Shown: positions 1-8,230 of the stretch, one piece after another
How positions within the stretch are numbered: position 1 is the first letter of the stretch
How the letters are laid out: every line of letters starts with the position of its first letter
Source of the DNA: Conexibacter sp.
Lineage (GTDB): Bacteria; Actinomycetota; Thermoleophilia; Solirubrobacterales; Solirubrobacteraceae
Reading direction: 5' to 3'
Length of the DNA stretch: 44,783 nucleotides
Assembly: GCA_025964325.1 (NCBI GenBank)
Contig: JAOPZA010000083.1
Coordinates: 1-44,783, forward strand
Position numbers and translations under genes: made by a program
Notes under the pieces: model-generated
Databases searched by the model: none
What the model was told of the DNA's origin: nothing
What the model saw: the letters and a program-made list of their open reading frames with translations, nothing else

Positions 1-117
1 GAGGACGAGCTGTGGCACGTCCCGGCGCGGTCGGAAGGCGCGTCAGACCGGCGCCGGCAGCGTCGGTCATCGGGCGGAGCCGCGCTAACGTCGCGCAAGG
101 CGGAGCGAGGAACGGGA

Positions 118-798
118 GTCGCGACGGACACCAAGCCCCACACGAATGCCGGCGAGGCGGACACCGGGGACCCGCGCCCCGCCACCGTCACCTTCGCGAC
201 GACCGAGCACTTCGCGCTGCAGGGCGCGCGCTCGGCGACGATCGCCGAGTCGACCGGCCGCGCGACCATGTTCCTCGGCGCGGTCTCCGGCGCGCTGGTC
301 GCCCTCGGATTGGTCGCGACGGCGACCCGCGTCGGAACCGCGTTCTATGCCTTCGGCCTGGTCATCCTCTCCACGCTCGCCTTCGTCGGGCTCGTGACGT
401 TCGAACGCGTCCTGCAAACCGGCATCGAGGACTACGGCTACGCACGGCGCATCGCGCGACTCCGCGCCTACTACTTCGACAGCGCCCCGGAGCTCGCTCC
501 CTACCTGCTCACCGTCCCGCCCGCAGAGCGACTCGCCGTCCAGGGCCTGGGGGGCGGGCGCGGGCAGGGATTCCTCACGGTAGCTGGCATGGTCGCCGTG
601 ATCACGGCGGTGCTCGCCGGCTCGGCCGCCGGCCTGCTCGGCGCCATCGTCACTGACCATTCGCTGGCCGCCGCACTCGTCACCGGCGCCGTCATCGCCG
701 GCATCGTGCTGATCGCGCTGATGCGATTCCAGGGCGCCGCCTGGCAGCGCGCCAGCATGGCGCCGGGCATCGCCGAGGAGGAAGAAGGACCGCAGTGA
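118..798 (+). CDS. Four-helix integral membrane protein, start uncertain
   Basis: About 226 residues if read from 118. A soluble N-terminus (TTEHFALQGARSATIAES) is followed by two close hydrophobic helices (about 52-100), a cytosolic-looking segment rich in Arg/Tyr, and two more helices near 160-205, ending in an acidic tail. I recognise no catalytic motif; it resembles small uncharacterised actinobacterial membrane proteins. The start is a problem. This frame is open from base 1 but has no ATG, GTG or TTG before 268, and the ATG at 268 would remove the soluble segment and begin at the edge of helix 1. A purine-rich Shine-Dalgarno-like stretch (102-110) sits 7 nt before a GTC at 118. The gene may start at a rare codon, carry a start mutation, or enter from upstream of the window. 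Family unknown; coding nature fairly sure. Confidence 0.6.
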   Translation, partial: VATDTKPHTNAGEADTGDPRPATVTFATTEHFALQGARSATIAESTGRATMFLGAVSGALVALGLVATATRVGTAFYAFGLVILSTLAFVGLVTFERVLQTGIEDYGYARRIARLRAYYFDSAPELAPYLLTVPPAERLAVQGLGGGRGQGFLTVAGMVAVITAVLAGSAAGLLGAIVTDHSLAAALVTGAVIAGIVLIALMRFQGAAWQRASMAPGIAEEEEGPQ

Positions 799-838
799 GC
801 GCGGGCCGAATCATCGACTGGGTCGGTATCAGCGCCGC

Positions 839-869
839 TTGACATACCCCTAGGGGGTAGGAGTACACT
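839..869 (+). promoter_or_regulatory. Copper operon promoter with CsoR-like operator
   Basis: A perfect -35 TTGACA (839-844) is followed by the dyad TACCCCTAGGGGGTA (845-859) and a candidate -10 TACACT (864-869), a 19-bp spacer. The C-tract/G-tract dyad flanked by TA matches the operator type described for CsoR copper sensors. The long spacer with an internal dyad would also suit a MerR/CueR activator. The downstream genes are a copper-type P1B ATPase and a His/Met-rich secreted protein, so copper control is the natural reading. No csoR or merR gene is in the window, so the sensor is encoded elsewhere. Confidence 0.75.
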
Positions 870-896
870 CGCCCTTCCGCTGACGAAAGGACTCCC

Positions 897-989
897 CTGT
901 TCGACTCCCGCTCCTCCTCGACCTCCAGCCCGGATGAAGCGACGCCGGATGGTCCCGAAGCCGGCTACGACGCCGAGGCCGCGTCATGA
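897..989 (+). CDS. Possible 30-codon leader ORF (CTG start)
   Basis: Between the copper promoter and the 986 gene, one frame runs 30 codons and ends in a TGA that overlaps the next ATG as ATGA, the arrangement of translationally coupled genes. An AAAGGA Shine-Dalgarno-like sequence (887-892) precedes CTG at 897. The peptide would be Ser/Asp/Glu/Pro-rich with no cysteine or histidine. There is no canonical start codon, so this may simply be 5' UTR. Confidence 0.2.
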   Translation: MFDSRSSSTSSPDEATPDGPEAGYDAEAAS

Positions 990-1876
990 GCGCGCTCGTG
1001 CGACTCGCCGGCTTCGCGGCCGCACTGGCGCTGCTCTTCGGCGCCGCGCTCGCCGTCGGCGGCGTCATCGGACCCGACCGCGACCGCTCCGCCAAGGCCG
1101 ACAACTCCGGCCAGCCGAGCGCGGGCGCTCACGGGATGACGGGCATGTCGGCCACCGACGGCGACGCGCACGGCGGCGGAGCGATGGCCGCTCAGCCCGT
1201 CCGCGGCCTCGCGGTCAGCGACAACGGCCTGACCCTGAAGCTCGCTCGCACGAGCGCGCAGCCCGGCAAGCCGTTCGACCTCGCCTTCCGCATCCTCGGG
1301 CGCGACGGGCAGACCGTGCGCGACTTCGACGTCGAGCGCACCAAGCGCATGCACCTCATCGTCGTGCGGCGCGACATGACCGGCTTCCAGCATCTGCATC
1401 CGATCGAAGCCGCGGACGGCACCTGGTCGGTGCCGGTGACGCTGCGCGAGGCCGGCTCCTACCGGTTCTTCGCCGACTTCTCCGTCGCAGGCAAGCCCCG
1501 CACGCTCGCCGATGACGTCGCCGTCGACGGGTCGGTCCGCTCCGCGGAGCTGCCCGCACCTGTGAAGAGCGCGGAGGTCGACGGTCTGCGCGTGGGACTG
1601 ACCGAGAGCGCCAGCCATGCCGGGGGACCGTCCGGGCTGGCGTTCGGCGTGACCCGCGGCGGCACGCCGGTCGCGGTCCAGGACTACCTGGGCGCCAAGG
1701 GCCACCTGGTCGCGCTCCGCGAAGGCGACCTCGCGTTCCTGCACGTGCACCCCGACGAGGACAGCCTGAAGTTCATGGCCGCGTTCCCGACCGCCGGCCG
1801 GTACCGTCTGTTCCTGCAATTCCAGGTCGACGGCAAGGTCCACACCGCCGCCTTCACCCAGGAGGTCGCGCGATGA
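986..1876 (+). CDS. Secreted two-domain His/Met-rich copper-associated protein
   Basis: 296 residues. An N-terminal hydrophobic segment (about 5-28) is a signal peptide or anchor. A low-complexity Met/His/Gly linker follows (about 48-72, with HGMTGM and AHGGGAM), a composition common in periplasmic copper proteins. Two beta-rich repeats come next, each ending in a His pair before Pro: H136-L-H138-P in the first and H253-V-H255-P in the second. It lies directly downstream of the copper operator and overlaps copA by ATGA, so it should be co-expressed with the exporter. The likely role, by inference, is binding or chaperoning extracytoplasmic copper delivered by CopA. I cannot assign a named family; related proteins in actinobacterial copper loci are annotated as hypothetical. 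Confidence 0.8.
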   Translation: MSALVRLAGFAAALALLFGAALAVGGVIGPDRDRSAKADNSGQPSAGAHGMTGMSATDGDAHGGGAMAAQPVRGLAVSDNGLTLKLARTSAQPGKPFDLAFRILGRDGQTVRDFDVERTKRMHLIVVRRDMTGFQHLHPIEAADGTWSVPVTLREAGSYRFFADFSVAGKPRTLADDVAVDGSVRSAELPAPVKSAEVDGLRVGLTESASHAGGPSGLAFGVTRGGTPVAVQDYLGAKGHLVALREGDLAFLHVHPDEDSLKFMAAFPTAGRYRLFLQFQVDGKVHTAAFTQEVAR

Positions 1877-4179
1877 GCACCACCGCCCCCGAGCACGTCG
1901 AGCTGCCGATCACGGGCATGACCTGCGCATCGTGCGCGAACCGCATCGAACGCAAGCTCAACAGGCTTGACGGCGTGAGCGCCACGGTGAACTACGCCAC
2001 CGAGAAGGCCCGGGTCGAGTTCGACCCTGGCACGGTCGCCCCCCAGCAGCTCGTCGAAGCCGTCGAGGCCGCGGGCTACCAGGCCGTGTTGCCTTCGACG
2101 GAACCCGCGACCGGCCAGGACATCGCCGATGTCGACGAGACCGCGCCGTTGCGGCGACGACTCATCCTCGCAGCGTTGCTGTCCATTCCCGCGCTGCTGT
2201 TGTCGATGGTGCCGGCGCTGCAGTTCGACAACTTCCAGTGGCTGTCGCTGCAGCTCGTGACGCCGGTGGTGCTGTGGGCGGCGTGGCCGTTTCACAAGGC
2301 GGCGTGGGCGAACCTCCGGCACGGCGCGGCGACGATGGACACGCTCGTGAGCGTCGGCACCCTCGCCGCCTGGCTGTGGTCGCTGTACGCCCTCTTCATC
2401 GGCGACGCCGGCATGAACCACATGCGGATGGCCTTCGACGTCATCCCCAAGTCCGGGGCGGGCGCCGACCAGATCTACCTGGAGACCGCGGGCATCGTCA
2501 CCACCTTCCTGCTCGCGGGACGCTACTTCGAGGCGAAGGCAAGGCGCCGCGCCGGTGCGGCCCTGAAGGCGCTGCTGGAGCTCGGCGCCAAGGACGTCGC
2601 GCTGCTCGACGCCGAAGGCAACGAGCGCCGCGTCCCCGTCGAGCAGCTCGCGGTCGGCGACCGCTTCGTCGTCCGGCCGGGCGAGAAGGTCGCGACCGAC
2701 GGCACCGTGGAGGAAGGCAGGTCGGCCGTGGACATGAGCACGCTCACCGGCGAGTCCGTGCCCGTCGAGGTCCAGCCCGGCTCGGAGCTGGCGGGCGCGA
2801 CCGTCAACGCCGGCGGCCGGCTCGTCATCCGCGCGACCAAGGTCGGCGCCGACACCGCGCTCGCGCAGATCGCCCGCCTGGTCGAAGACGCCCAAACCGG
2901 CAAGGCCCCGGTACAGCGCCTGGCGGACCGCATCTCCGGCATCTTCGTGCCCGTCGTGATCGCGCTGTCGGTCGCCACGCTGGGGTTCTGGCTCGGCACC
3001 GGCGAAAGCGCGACGTTCGCGTTCACGGCTGCCGTCGCCGTGCTCATCATCGCCTGCCCGTGCGCGCTCGGGCTCGCCACGCCGACGGCACTGATGGTCG
3101 GCACGGGCCGCGGCGCGCAGCTGGGGCTGCTCATCAAGGGCCCGGAGGTCCTGGAGTCGACGCGCCGCGTCGACACCGTCCTCCTCGACAAGACCGGCAC
3201 CGTCACGACCGGCAGGATGAGCCTGGTCGACGTCACCGTCGCCGACGGCGTCGAGCGGTCCGAGGCGCTGCGACTGGTGGGGGCGCTCGAGAACGCGTCG
3301 GAGCACCCCATCGCACAAGCGATCGCGAAGACTGCGGCGGCGGAAGGACCGCTGCCAGCCGTCGAGGACTTCACCAACCGCGAAGGCCTCGGTGTCGAAG
3401 GCGTCGTCGACGGCCGCGCGCTCGTCGTCGGACGGCCCGCGCTGCTCGCCGACTGGGCGATGCATCTTCCGCCCGAGCTCGACGCCGCTCGCCGAGCGGC
3501 CCAGACGCGCGGGCAGACGGCCATCGCCGCCGGCTGGGACGGGCACGCGAGCGCCGTGTTCGTCGTCGCCGACACCGTCAAGGACAGCTCGGCGGAGGCC
3601 GTCGCGTCGCTGAAGGCGCTTGGTTTGCGACCGGTGCTGCTCACCGGCGACAACGAGACGACCGCGCGCGCCGTAGCCGCTGAGGTCGGCATCGACGAGG
3701 TCATCGCCGAGGTGCTGCCGTCCGCCAAGGCCGACGTCGTGCGCCGCCTGCAGGCCGAGGGTCGGGTCGTCGCCATGGTCGGCGACGGCGTCAACGACGC
3801 GCCCGCCCTCGCACAGGCCGACCTTGGGCTGAGCATCGGAACGGGGACCGACGTCGCGATCGAGGCATCCGACCTCACGTTGGTCTCCGGCGACCTGCGC
3901 GCCGCCGCCGACGCCATCCGCTTGAGCCGCGCGACGCTGCGCACCATCAAGCAGAACCTGGCGTGGGCGTTCGGCTACAACCTCGCCGCCATCCCACTCG
4001 CAGCGGTCGGGCTGCTCAGCCCCGTCATCGCGAGTCTCGCGATGGTCTTCTCCAGCATCAGCGTGGTCGGCAACGCGCTGCGCCTGCGCCACTTCCGAGC
4101 GCAACGCCCGGGCGCCGCGGCCACCACGACCACGACCCCCGCGGGCCGCGCGGAGGTCTCAGCCGAGCAGGGCCCCTAG
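1873..4179 (+). CDS. copA: Copper-translocating P1B-type ATPase CopA
   Basis: 768 residues, a normal length for CopA with one metal-binding domain. It exports Cu(I) from the cytosol using ATP. Visible features: an N-terminal HMA domain with GMTCASC (C18, C21); the transmembrane CPC signature C395-P396-C397, typical of Cu(I)/Ag(I) pumps; the actuator motif T292-G-E-S; the phosphorylated aspartate D439 in DKTGT; and the hinge motif GDGVND (637-642). Hydrophobic helices lie around 95-215, 350-400 and 690-735. The ATG overlaps the preceding stop by 4 nt, so it belongs to the copper-induced operon starting at the 839-869 promoter. Its stop overlaps the convergent 4176 gene within the palindrome CTAG. 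CPC rather than SPC or TPC supports copper over zinc or cobalt. Confidence 0.97.
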   Translation: MSTTAPEHVELPITGMTCASCANRIERKLNRLDGVSATVNYATEKARVEFDPGTVAPQQLVEAVEAAGYQAVLPSTEPATGQDIADVDETAPLRRRLILAALLSIPALLLSMVPALQFDNFQWLSLQLVTPVVLWAAWPFHKAAWANLRHGAATMDTLVSVGTLAAWLWSLYALFIGDAGMNHMRMAFDVIPKSGAGADQIYLETAGIVTTFLLAGRYFEAKARRRAGAALKALLELGAKDVALLDAEGNERRVPVEQLAVGDRFVVRPGEKVATDGTVEEGRSAVDMSTLTGESVPVEVQPGSELAGATVNAGGRLVIRATKVGADTALAQIARLVEDAQTGKAPVQRLADRISGIFVPVVIALSVATLGFWLGTGESATFAFTAAVAVLIIACPCALGLATPTALMVGTGRGAQLGLLIKGPEVLESTRRVDTVLLDKTGTVTTGRMSLVDVTVADGVERSEALRLVGALENASEHPIAQAIAKTAAAEGPLPAVEDFTNREGLGVEGVVDGRALVVGRPALLADWAMHLPPELDAARRAAQTRGQTAIAAGWDGHASAVFVVADTVKDSSAEAVASLKALGLRPVLLTGDNETTARAVAAEVGIDEVIAEVLPSAKADVVRRLQAEGRVVAMVGDGVNDAPALAQADLGLSIGTGTDVAIEASDLTLVSGDLRAAADAIRLSRATLRTIKQNLAWAFGYNLAAIPLAAVGLLSPVIASLAMVFSSISVVGNALRLRHFRAQRPGAAATTTTTPAGRAEVSAEQGP

Positions 4180-4757
4180 ATCCGGTGCGCCGCGGTCTCA
4201 CGCAGCGTCGCCGCGACCGGCAGGTCCTCGATCTGCGGCGGCCCCGTCAGCGCGCTGCCCTCGGCCGCCGGCTGCACGCGTTCCTGGAGGAAGCGGTCGC
4301 GCGCCGCTGTCGAACTCCACGCGTCGATGACGCACCAGCCGGTCTCGGTCGGTCCGTTCACGTGCAGGGTGAGCTCGTCGGGCGTCTGCCGATCGGGCAG
4401 CACTCGCGCGTGGATCGCCTCGAAGCTGTCCGCATCGAGCCCCGGCAGGTCGACGACCTGCACGAGCTCCGGCACAGCGCCGCTGCCCGGAAGCAGCTCC
4501 GCGACCTCGATCGCGCGCACCTGCGGCGGCGACATCCCGGCCGCGGCCGTGACCGGCGCGATCTGCTCGTCGCGGAAGCGCTCGAAATGCGCCATGTCCT
4601 CCCACACGTCGATCACGCGCCAGCCGTCCTGGTAGGGACCGGCCGCGTGGAACACGCCGCCCGGCGCCATCCGGCCGCCGAGATCCATGGTGTCGATGAC
4701 CTCGTCGTATTGCTGCCTGCTCGACCCGGGGAAGTCGAGGATCAACGCTACGGTCAT
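4176..4757 (-). CDS. Protein with two ABM-like (dimeric alpha/beta barrel) repeats
   Basis: 193 residues made of two similar halves (about 1-95 and 96-193). Each half contains a beta strand with GW-x-VIDxW followed by a helix ending in F-x-x-x-R/Q. This is the pattern of antibiotic-biosynthesis-monooxygenase-type ferredoxin-like domains (GWRVIDVWED and GWCVIDAWSS). Such proteins may be small monooxygenases or ligand-binding folds; no cofactor residues are diagnostic here, so the activity is unknown. An AGGAGG ribosome site lies 7-12 nt before the ATG. It converges on copA with overlapping stops, so transcription of one could interfere with the other. It shows no sign of being copper-related. 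Confidence 0.8.
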   Translation of the reverse strand: MTVALILDFPGSSRQQYDEVIDTMDLGGRMAPGGVFHAAGPYQDGWRVIDVWEDMAHFERFRDEQIAPVTAAAGMSPPQVRAIEVAELLPGSGAVPELVQVVDLPGLDADSFEAIHARVLPDRQTPDELTLHVNGPTETGWCVIDAWSSTAARDRFLQERVQPAAEGSALTGPPQIEDLPVAATLRETAAHRI

Positions 4758-5133
4758 GGTGCAGCCTCCTGGTCGTGGCGCTCTCCCATCACGCGCATCT
4801 TCGGTGCAACGACGCTCCGGATCAAGGGGTCTCGTGCTCTGGCGCGCAGACGGCGCGCTCGCGCTCCGTCAGGGGAGCGCTTCTCAGGAGGCCACGCCCG
4901 CGGTTGAGGATCGGTCCGACGGACCAGATTCGTGCGGCCGTCGGTGCATGTGACGCGTACCCACCGCCTCACCCCGCTATCGCCCGAACGCGCTGCCGCC
5001 GGGGACGTCCAGTGCGAGCTGCGCCCGTCGCACCAGCGCCCGCGTCCCTATCGCGCGCGCCTGCAGCGCTCCGGCGACGGCGCGGCTGCGCCGCTCCAGC
5101 TCGCGAGGTCCACCGGCACGGCGAACAGCGAGC
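4758..5133 (-). other. Intergenic stretch with possible acyl-CoA dehydrogenase C-terminal remnant
   Basis: Between the ABM gene and the end of the aldehyde dehydrogenase no full gene is visible. On the minus strand, from about 5133 to a TAG at 4977-4979, one frame reads ELERRSRAVAGALQARAIG and ends RRAQLALDVPGGSAFGR. This looks like the last helix of acyl-CoA dehydrogenases, where an LD-x-x-GGSAF motif is followed by 'SPLERLxRD'. The latter part is missing, so it would be a decayed stub. The rest (4758-4976) holds only upstream DNA of the ABM gene. Confidence 0.25.
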
Positions 5134-6603
5134 TCACGCCGCCGGCGACCTCGCGAGCACGCACACGTTCTTCACCTGGGTGTACTCGTGGAGCGCCGTG
5201 ATGCCCTTCTCGCGTCCGATCCCGCTCTTCTTGTAGCCACCGAAGGGCAGCTCGACGCCGCTGCCGGCGCCGGCGCCGTAGGTGTTGACGAACACCTGCC
5301 CGGCCTCGAGCCGGCTGGCGACGAAGTGCGCGCGGCCGGCGTCGCGCGTCCACACGCCCGCCGCCAGGCCGAAGTCGCTGTCGTTGGCGAGCGCGAGCGC
5401 CTGCTGCTCGCCGTCGAACTCGATCACCCCGACGACCGGCCCGAAGATCTCCTCGCGCGCGATCCGACTGCCCGGGTCGACCGCGTCGAAGACCGTGGGT
5501 CGGACGAAGAAGCCGCCCTCGGCCACGCCTTCGACCGCAGCTTCGCCGCCCGCGACGAGCCGTGCGCCGTCGGCCCGCGCGCCGCGGATCGCGTCGCGGA
5601 TCCGGTCGCGCTGGCGCAGCGAGATCACCGGCCCCATGTCGGCGCCCTCGAGCGGCGGGCCGACCGTCACGCGCGCCGATGCGTCGGCGATTCGCTCGAC
5701 GAGGTCGTCGCGCACCGCGCGATCGACGAGGATCCGCGTCCCCGCCGAGCACACCTGCCCGGCCGTCACCAGCGCGGAGGCGACGATCGCATGCGCGGCG
5801 GCGTCGAGGTCGGCGTCGGCGAAGACGAGCTGCGGCGACTTGCCGCCGAGCTCGAGCGTGACCGGCGTGATCTGCTGCGCGGCCGTCTGCATGATCGCCG
5901 TCCCGGTCGTGACCGAGCCGGTGAAGGTGACGTGCGCGACGTGCTCGTGCGAGACGAGGCGCTGCCCGGCCTCCGCCCCGCCGGGCACGACGTTCAAGGC
6001 GCCGGGCGGCAGGCCGGTCTCGTTCAGGACGTGCGCGAGCGCGAGCACGGCGGCCGGGGCCTGCTCGGTCGGCTTCACGACGACGGTGTTGCCGGCGGCG
6101 AGCGCCGGCGCGCTGCTGCGGGCGAGCATCTGCAGCGGACCGTTGAACGGCGTCACGACCGCGCACACGCCCCACGGCTCGCGCACGGTGTAGTCGATGT
6201 GGTCGCTCGAGAGCGGGATCGACTCGCCGTGCAGCTTGTCGGCGATCCCGGCGTAGTACTCGAAGTAGCGCGCGGCGTTGGCCGCGTCCGCTCGCGCGAA
6301 GCCGGCAGGGTGCCCGGTGTAGCGCATGACCGCTTCGGCGAGCGGCTCGGCGTTCGCGCGCACTGCCGCTGCGAGCCGCTGCAGCCAGCGACCGCGCTCC
6401 TCGCCGGGCAGCTCGCCCCAGGCGCCGCGGAAGGCGCGGCGAGCGGCGGCGACCGCTTCGTCGATCTCGGCGATCCCCGCGAGCGGCGCGCGGCCGATCG
6501 CGGCGCCGCTCGAGGGGTCGATCAGCTCCGCGGCCCCTCCGCTCGCCGTGGCCCGCTCCTCACCGTCGATCAACACGCAGTACGTGTCCGTCGTGATCGC
6601 CAT
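5134..6603 (-). CDS. NAD(P)-dependent aldehyde dehydrogenase
   Basis: 489 residues, typical for the ALDH superfamily; it oxidises an aldehyde to the acid. Visible landmarks are the TPFNGP motif with the oxyanion-hole Asn (about 150), general base E251 in LELGGKSP, and nucleophile C285 in GQVCSAG, with the usual 34-residue spacing. The cofactor region (VVVKPTEQAP, FTGSVTTG) is intact. The ATG at 6603 is preceded by GGGGAGGA; longer frames upstream only read into the ligase gene. It is the last gene of the thiolase transcription unit and overlaps the ligase C-terminus by 44 nt. Substrate unknown; context suggests an aldehyde released by the neighbouring C-C cleaving enzymes. Confidence 0.92.
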   Translation of the reverse strand: MAITTDTYCVLIDGEERATASGGAAELIDPSSGAAIGRAPLAGIAEIDEAVAAARRAFRGAWGELPGEERGRWLQRLAAAVRANAEPLAEAVMRYTGHPAGFARADAANAARYFEYYAGIADKLHGESIPLSSDHIDYTVREPWGVCAVVTPFNGPLQMLARSSAPALAAGNTVVVKPTEQAPAAVLALAHVLNETGLPPGALNVVPGGAEAGQRLVSHEHVAHVTFTGSVTTGTAIMQTAAQQITPVTLELGGKSPQLVFADADLDAAAHAIVASALVTAGQVCSAGTRILVDRAVRDDLVERIADASARVTVGPPLEGADMGPVISLRQRDRIRDAIRGARADGARLVAGGEAAVEGVAEGGFFVRPTVFDAVDPGSRIAREEIFGPVVGVIEFDGEQQALALANDSDFGLAAGVWTRDAGRAHFVASRLEAGQVFVNTYGAGAGSGVELPFGGYKKSGIGREKGITALHEYTQVKNVCVLARSPAA

Positions 6604-8230
6604 GCGTCCTCCCCTCGTCGTCGCTCGACGGCGCCGCGCTCTGCGGGCCGTCCAAGTCGGCCAGCGCGCGCCGGGCGAGCTTGCCGGTTTCCGTCTTCGG
6701 CAGCTGCTCGACGACGTGGATGCGCGCCGGGACCTTGTAGCCCGCGATCCCCGCGGCGCACCAGGCCCGCAGCGCCGCGGGGTCCGCGTGGTGCCCGACC
6801 GCCGGGACGACGAACGCGACGACGGCCTGGCCGGCCTTGGCATCCTCGACGCCGACGACCGCGGCCTGGCCGACGTCCTCGTGGCGCACGAGGAACTCCT
6901 CGACCTCGCTCGGCGCGACGTTGATGCCGCCGGTCTTGATCATCTCCGTGCCGCGAGCGGAGAAGTGCAGGCAGCCGTCGGCGTCGAGCGAGGCGAGGTC
7001 GCCGCTGCGGAACCAGCCGTCGTCGTCGAAGACCGCGCTGCCGGCGTCCGTCCCGAGGTAGCCGCGCATCACGTAGCCGCGCACGCGCACCTCGCCGACC
7101 TCGCCGGCCGGCAGGACGGCGCCGTCCTCGCCGACGATCCGCAGCTCGACGCCCGGCAGCGGCGGCCCCTGGCTCTCCAGCTTGCGCTCGAGCGGCCACG
7201 CGACCGGCGTGACGCAGCAGTTGCCGTACGTCTCGGTGCCCCCGTAGATGTTGCAGATCTCGGGGATCGCCAGCTCGCGCGCCGCGCGTCGGACGTCGGC
7301 GGCGCCGCCCAGCGTCAGCCCCGTTCGCATCGACGCCGTGCGTCGCACGTCGAAGTCCGGGTGCATGAGCAGCGCGTTCGTCATGTTCGGCAACGTGTAG
7401 CCGGCCGTCGCCTCGTGGGCCTCGATCAGCTCGAGTGCCTCGCCCGCGTCGAAGGCCGGCTGCAGGACCAGCGCCGCACCGTGCGTGAGCGTCGCCGGCA
7501 CCGCGTTGGCGGCGCCGTAGGCCCAGAACAGCGGAACCGAGACCCAGACGCGGTCCTCGCTGCGCAGCCCCATCCGCTCACCGATCGCGAAGCCGTTCTC
7601 GATCACCGCGTACTGCTGCAGCGGGACGGCCTTCGGCCGCGAGGTCGACCCGGACGTGTAGAGCACGAACGCATCGTCGGCGGCCGAGGTGTGCTCCGGC
7701 TCGGCCGCCGGCGCCGCCGCGCCGGCGGCCAGCACGTCGTCGAGCGCGTGGACCCCCGCCGGCCGCAGACCGGAGCCGATCGCGACGACGGCGCGCAGCC
7801 GCGGGTAGCGCTCCGCGGCCCACGTGGCGTCCTCGAGCTCCGGCAGCAGCTCGCCCAGCGTCGCGAGGAAGTCGCTCGCGCGGAAGCGGTCGAGCGTGAC
7901 GAGCACGTCGGCGCCGGAGTGGGCGAGCATGTAGTCGAGGTCCCACGCCTTCACGAACGTGTTGAAGGCAGCGACGCGCGCGCCGAGTCGCATCGCGCCG
8001 AAGGCGGTGCAGAGCCACTCCCAGCGGTTGGTGCAGAGCAGTCCGACGGTGCTGCCGCGCCGGACGCCGAGCGTGCGCAGTCCGGCCGCGAAGGCGTCGA
8101 CGCGCCGCTCGAGCTCGGCCGCGCTCAGCGTCTCCTCTGCGGAGATGACCGCGAGTGCGTCGGGGTCGCGCTCCGCCAGCTCGGCGACCAGCTCGGCGAG
8201 GTGACGGCTGCGAGGCCGCGGCGCGGTCAT
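6560..8230 (-). CDS. Acyl-CoA synthetase (AMP-forming, ANL superfamily)
   Basis: 556 residues. It activates a carboxylic acid to its CoA thioester through an acyl-adenylate. The P-loop-like motif YTSGSTSRPKAVP, the YGGTETYG adenylate motif, the hinge-region RSGDL and the C-terminal catalytic Lys in PKTETGKLARR are all visible. It resembles medium/long-chain or 3-(methylthio)propionyl-CoA-type ligases; specificity cannot be read. The start at 8230 overlaps the OB-fold stop (ATGA). The C-terminal tail after the catalytic Lys is rich in Asp/His and extends into the ALDH start region, so the tail may be a read-through extension. The gene is co-transcribed with two thiolase homologues, so its product may feed them. 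Confidence 0.9.
   Translation of the reverse strand: MTAPRPRSRHLAELVAELAERDPDALAVISAEETLSAAELERRVDAFAAGLRTLGVRRGSTVGLLCTNRWEWLCTAFGAMRLGARVAAFNTFVKAWDLDYMLAHSGADVLVTLDRFRASDFLATLGELLPELEDATWAAERYPRLRAVVAIGSGLRPAGVHALDDVLAAGAAAPAAEPEHTSAADDAFVLYTSGSTSRPKAVPLQQYAVIENGFAIGERMGLRSEDRVWVSVPLFWAYGAANAVPATLTHGAALVLQPAFDAGEALELIEAHEATAGYTLPNMTNALLMHPDFDVRRTASMRTGLTLGGAADVRRAARELAIPEICNIYGGTETYGNCCVTPVAWPLERKLESQGPPLPGVELRIVGEDGAVLPAGEVGEVRVRGYVMRGYLGTDAGSAVFDDDGWFRSGDLASLDADGCLHFSARGTEMIKTGGINVAPSEVEEFLVRHEDVGQAAVVGVEDAKAGQAVVAFVVPAVGHHADPAALRAWCAAGIAGYKVPARIHVVEQLPKTETGKLARRALADLDGPQSAAPSSDDEGRTHGDHDGHVLRVDRR

Noticed and set aside
1684-4104. 806-codon open frame antisense to copA
   Set aside because: Composition is Arg/Asp/Gly/His-rich with no domain, and it mirrors a clear CopA; a high-GC artefact.
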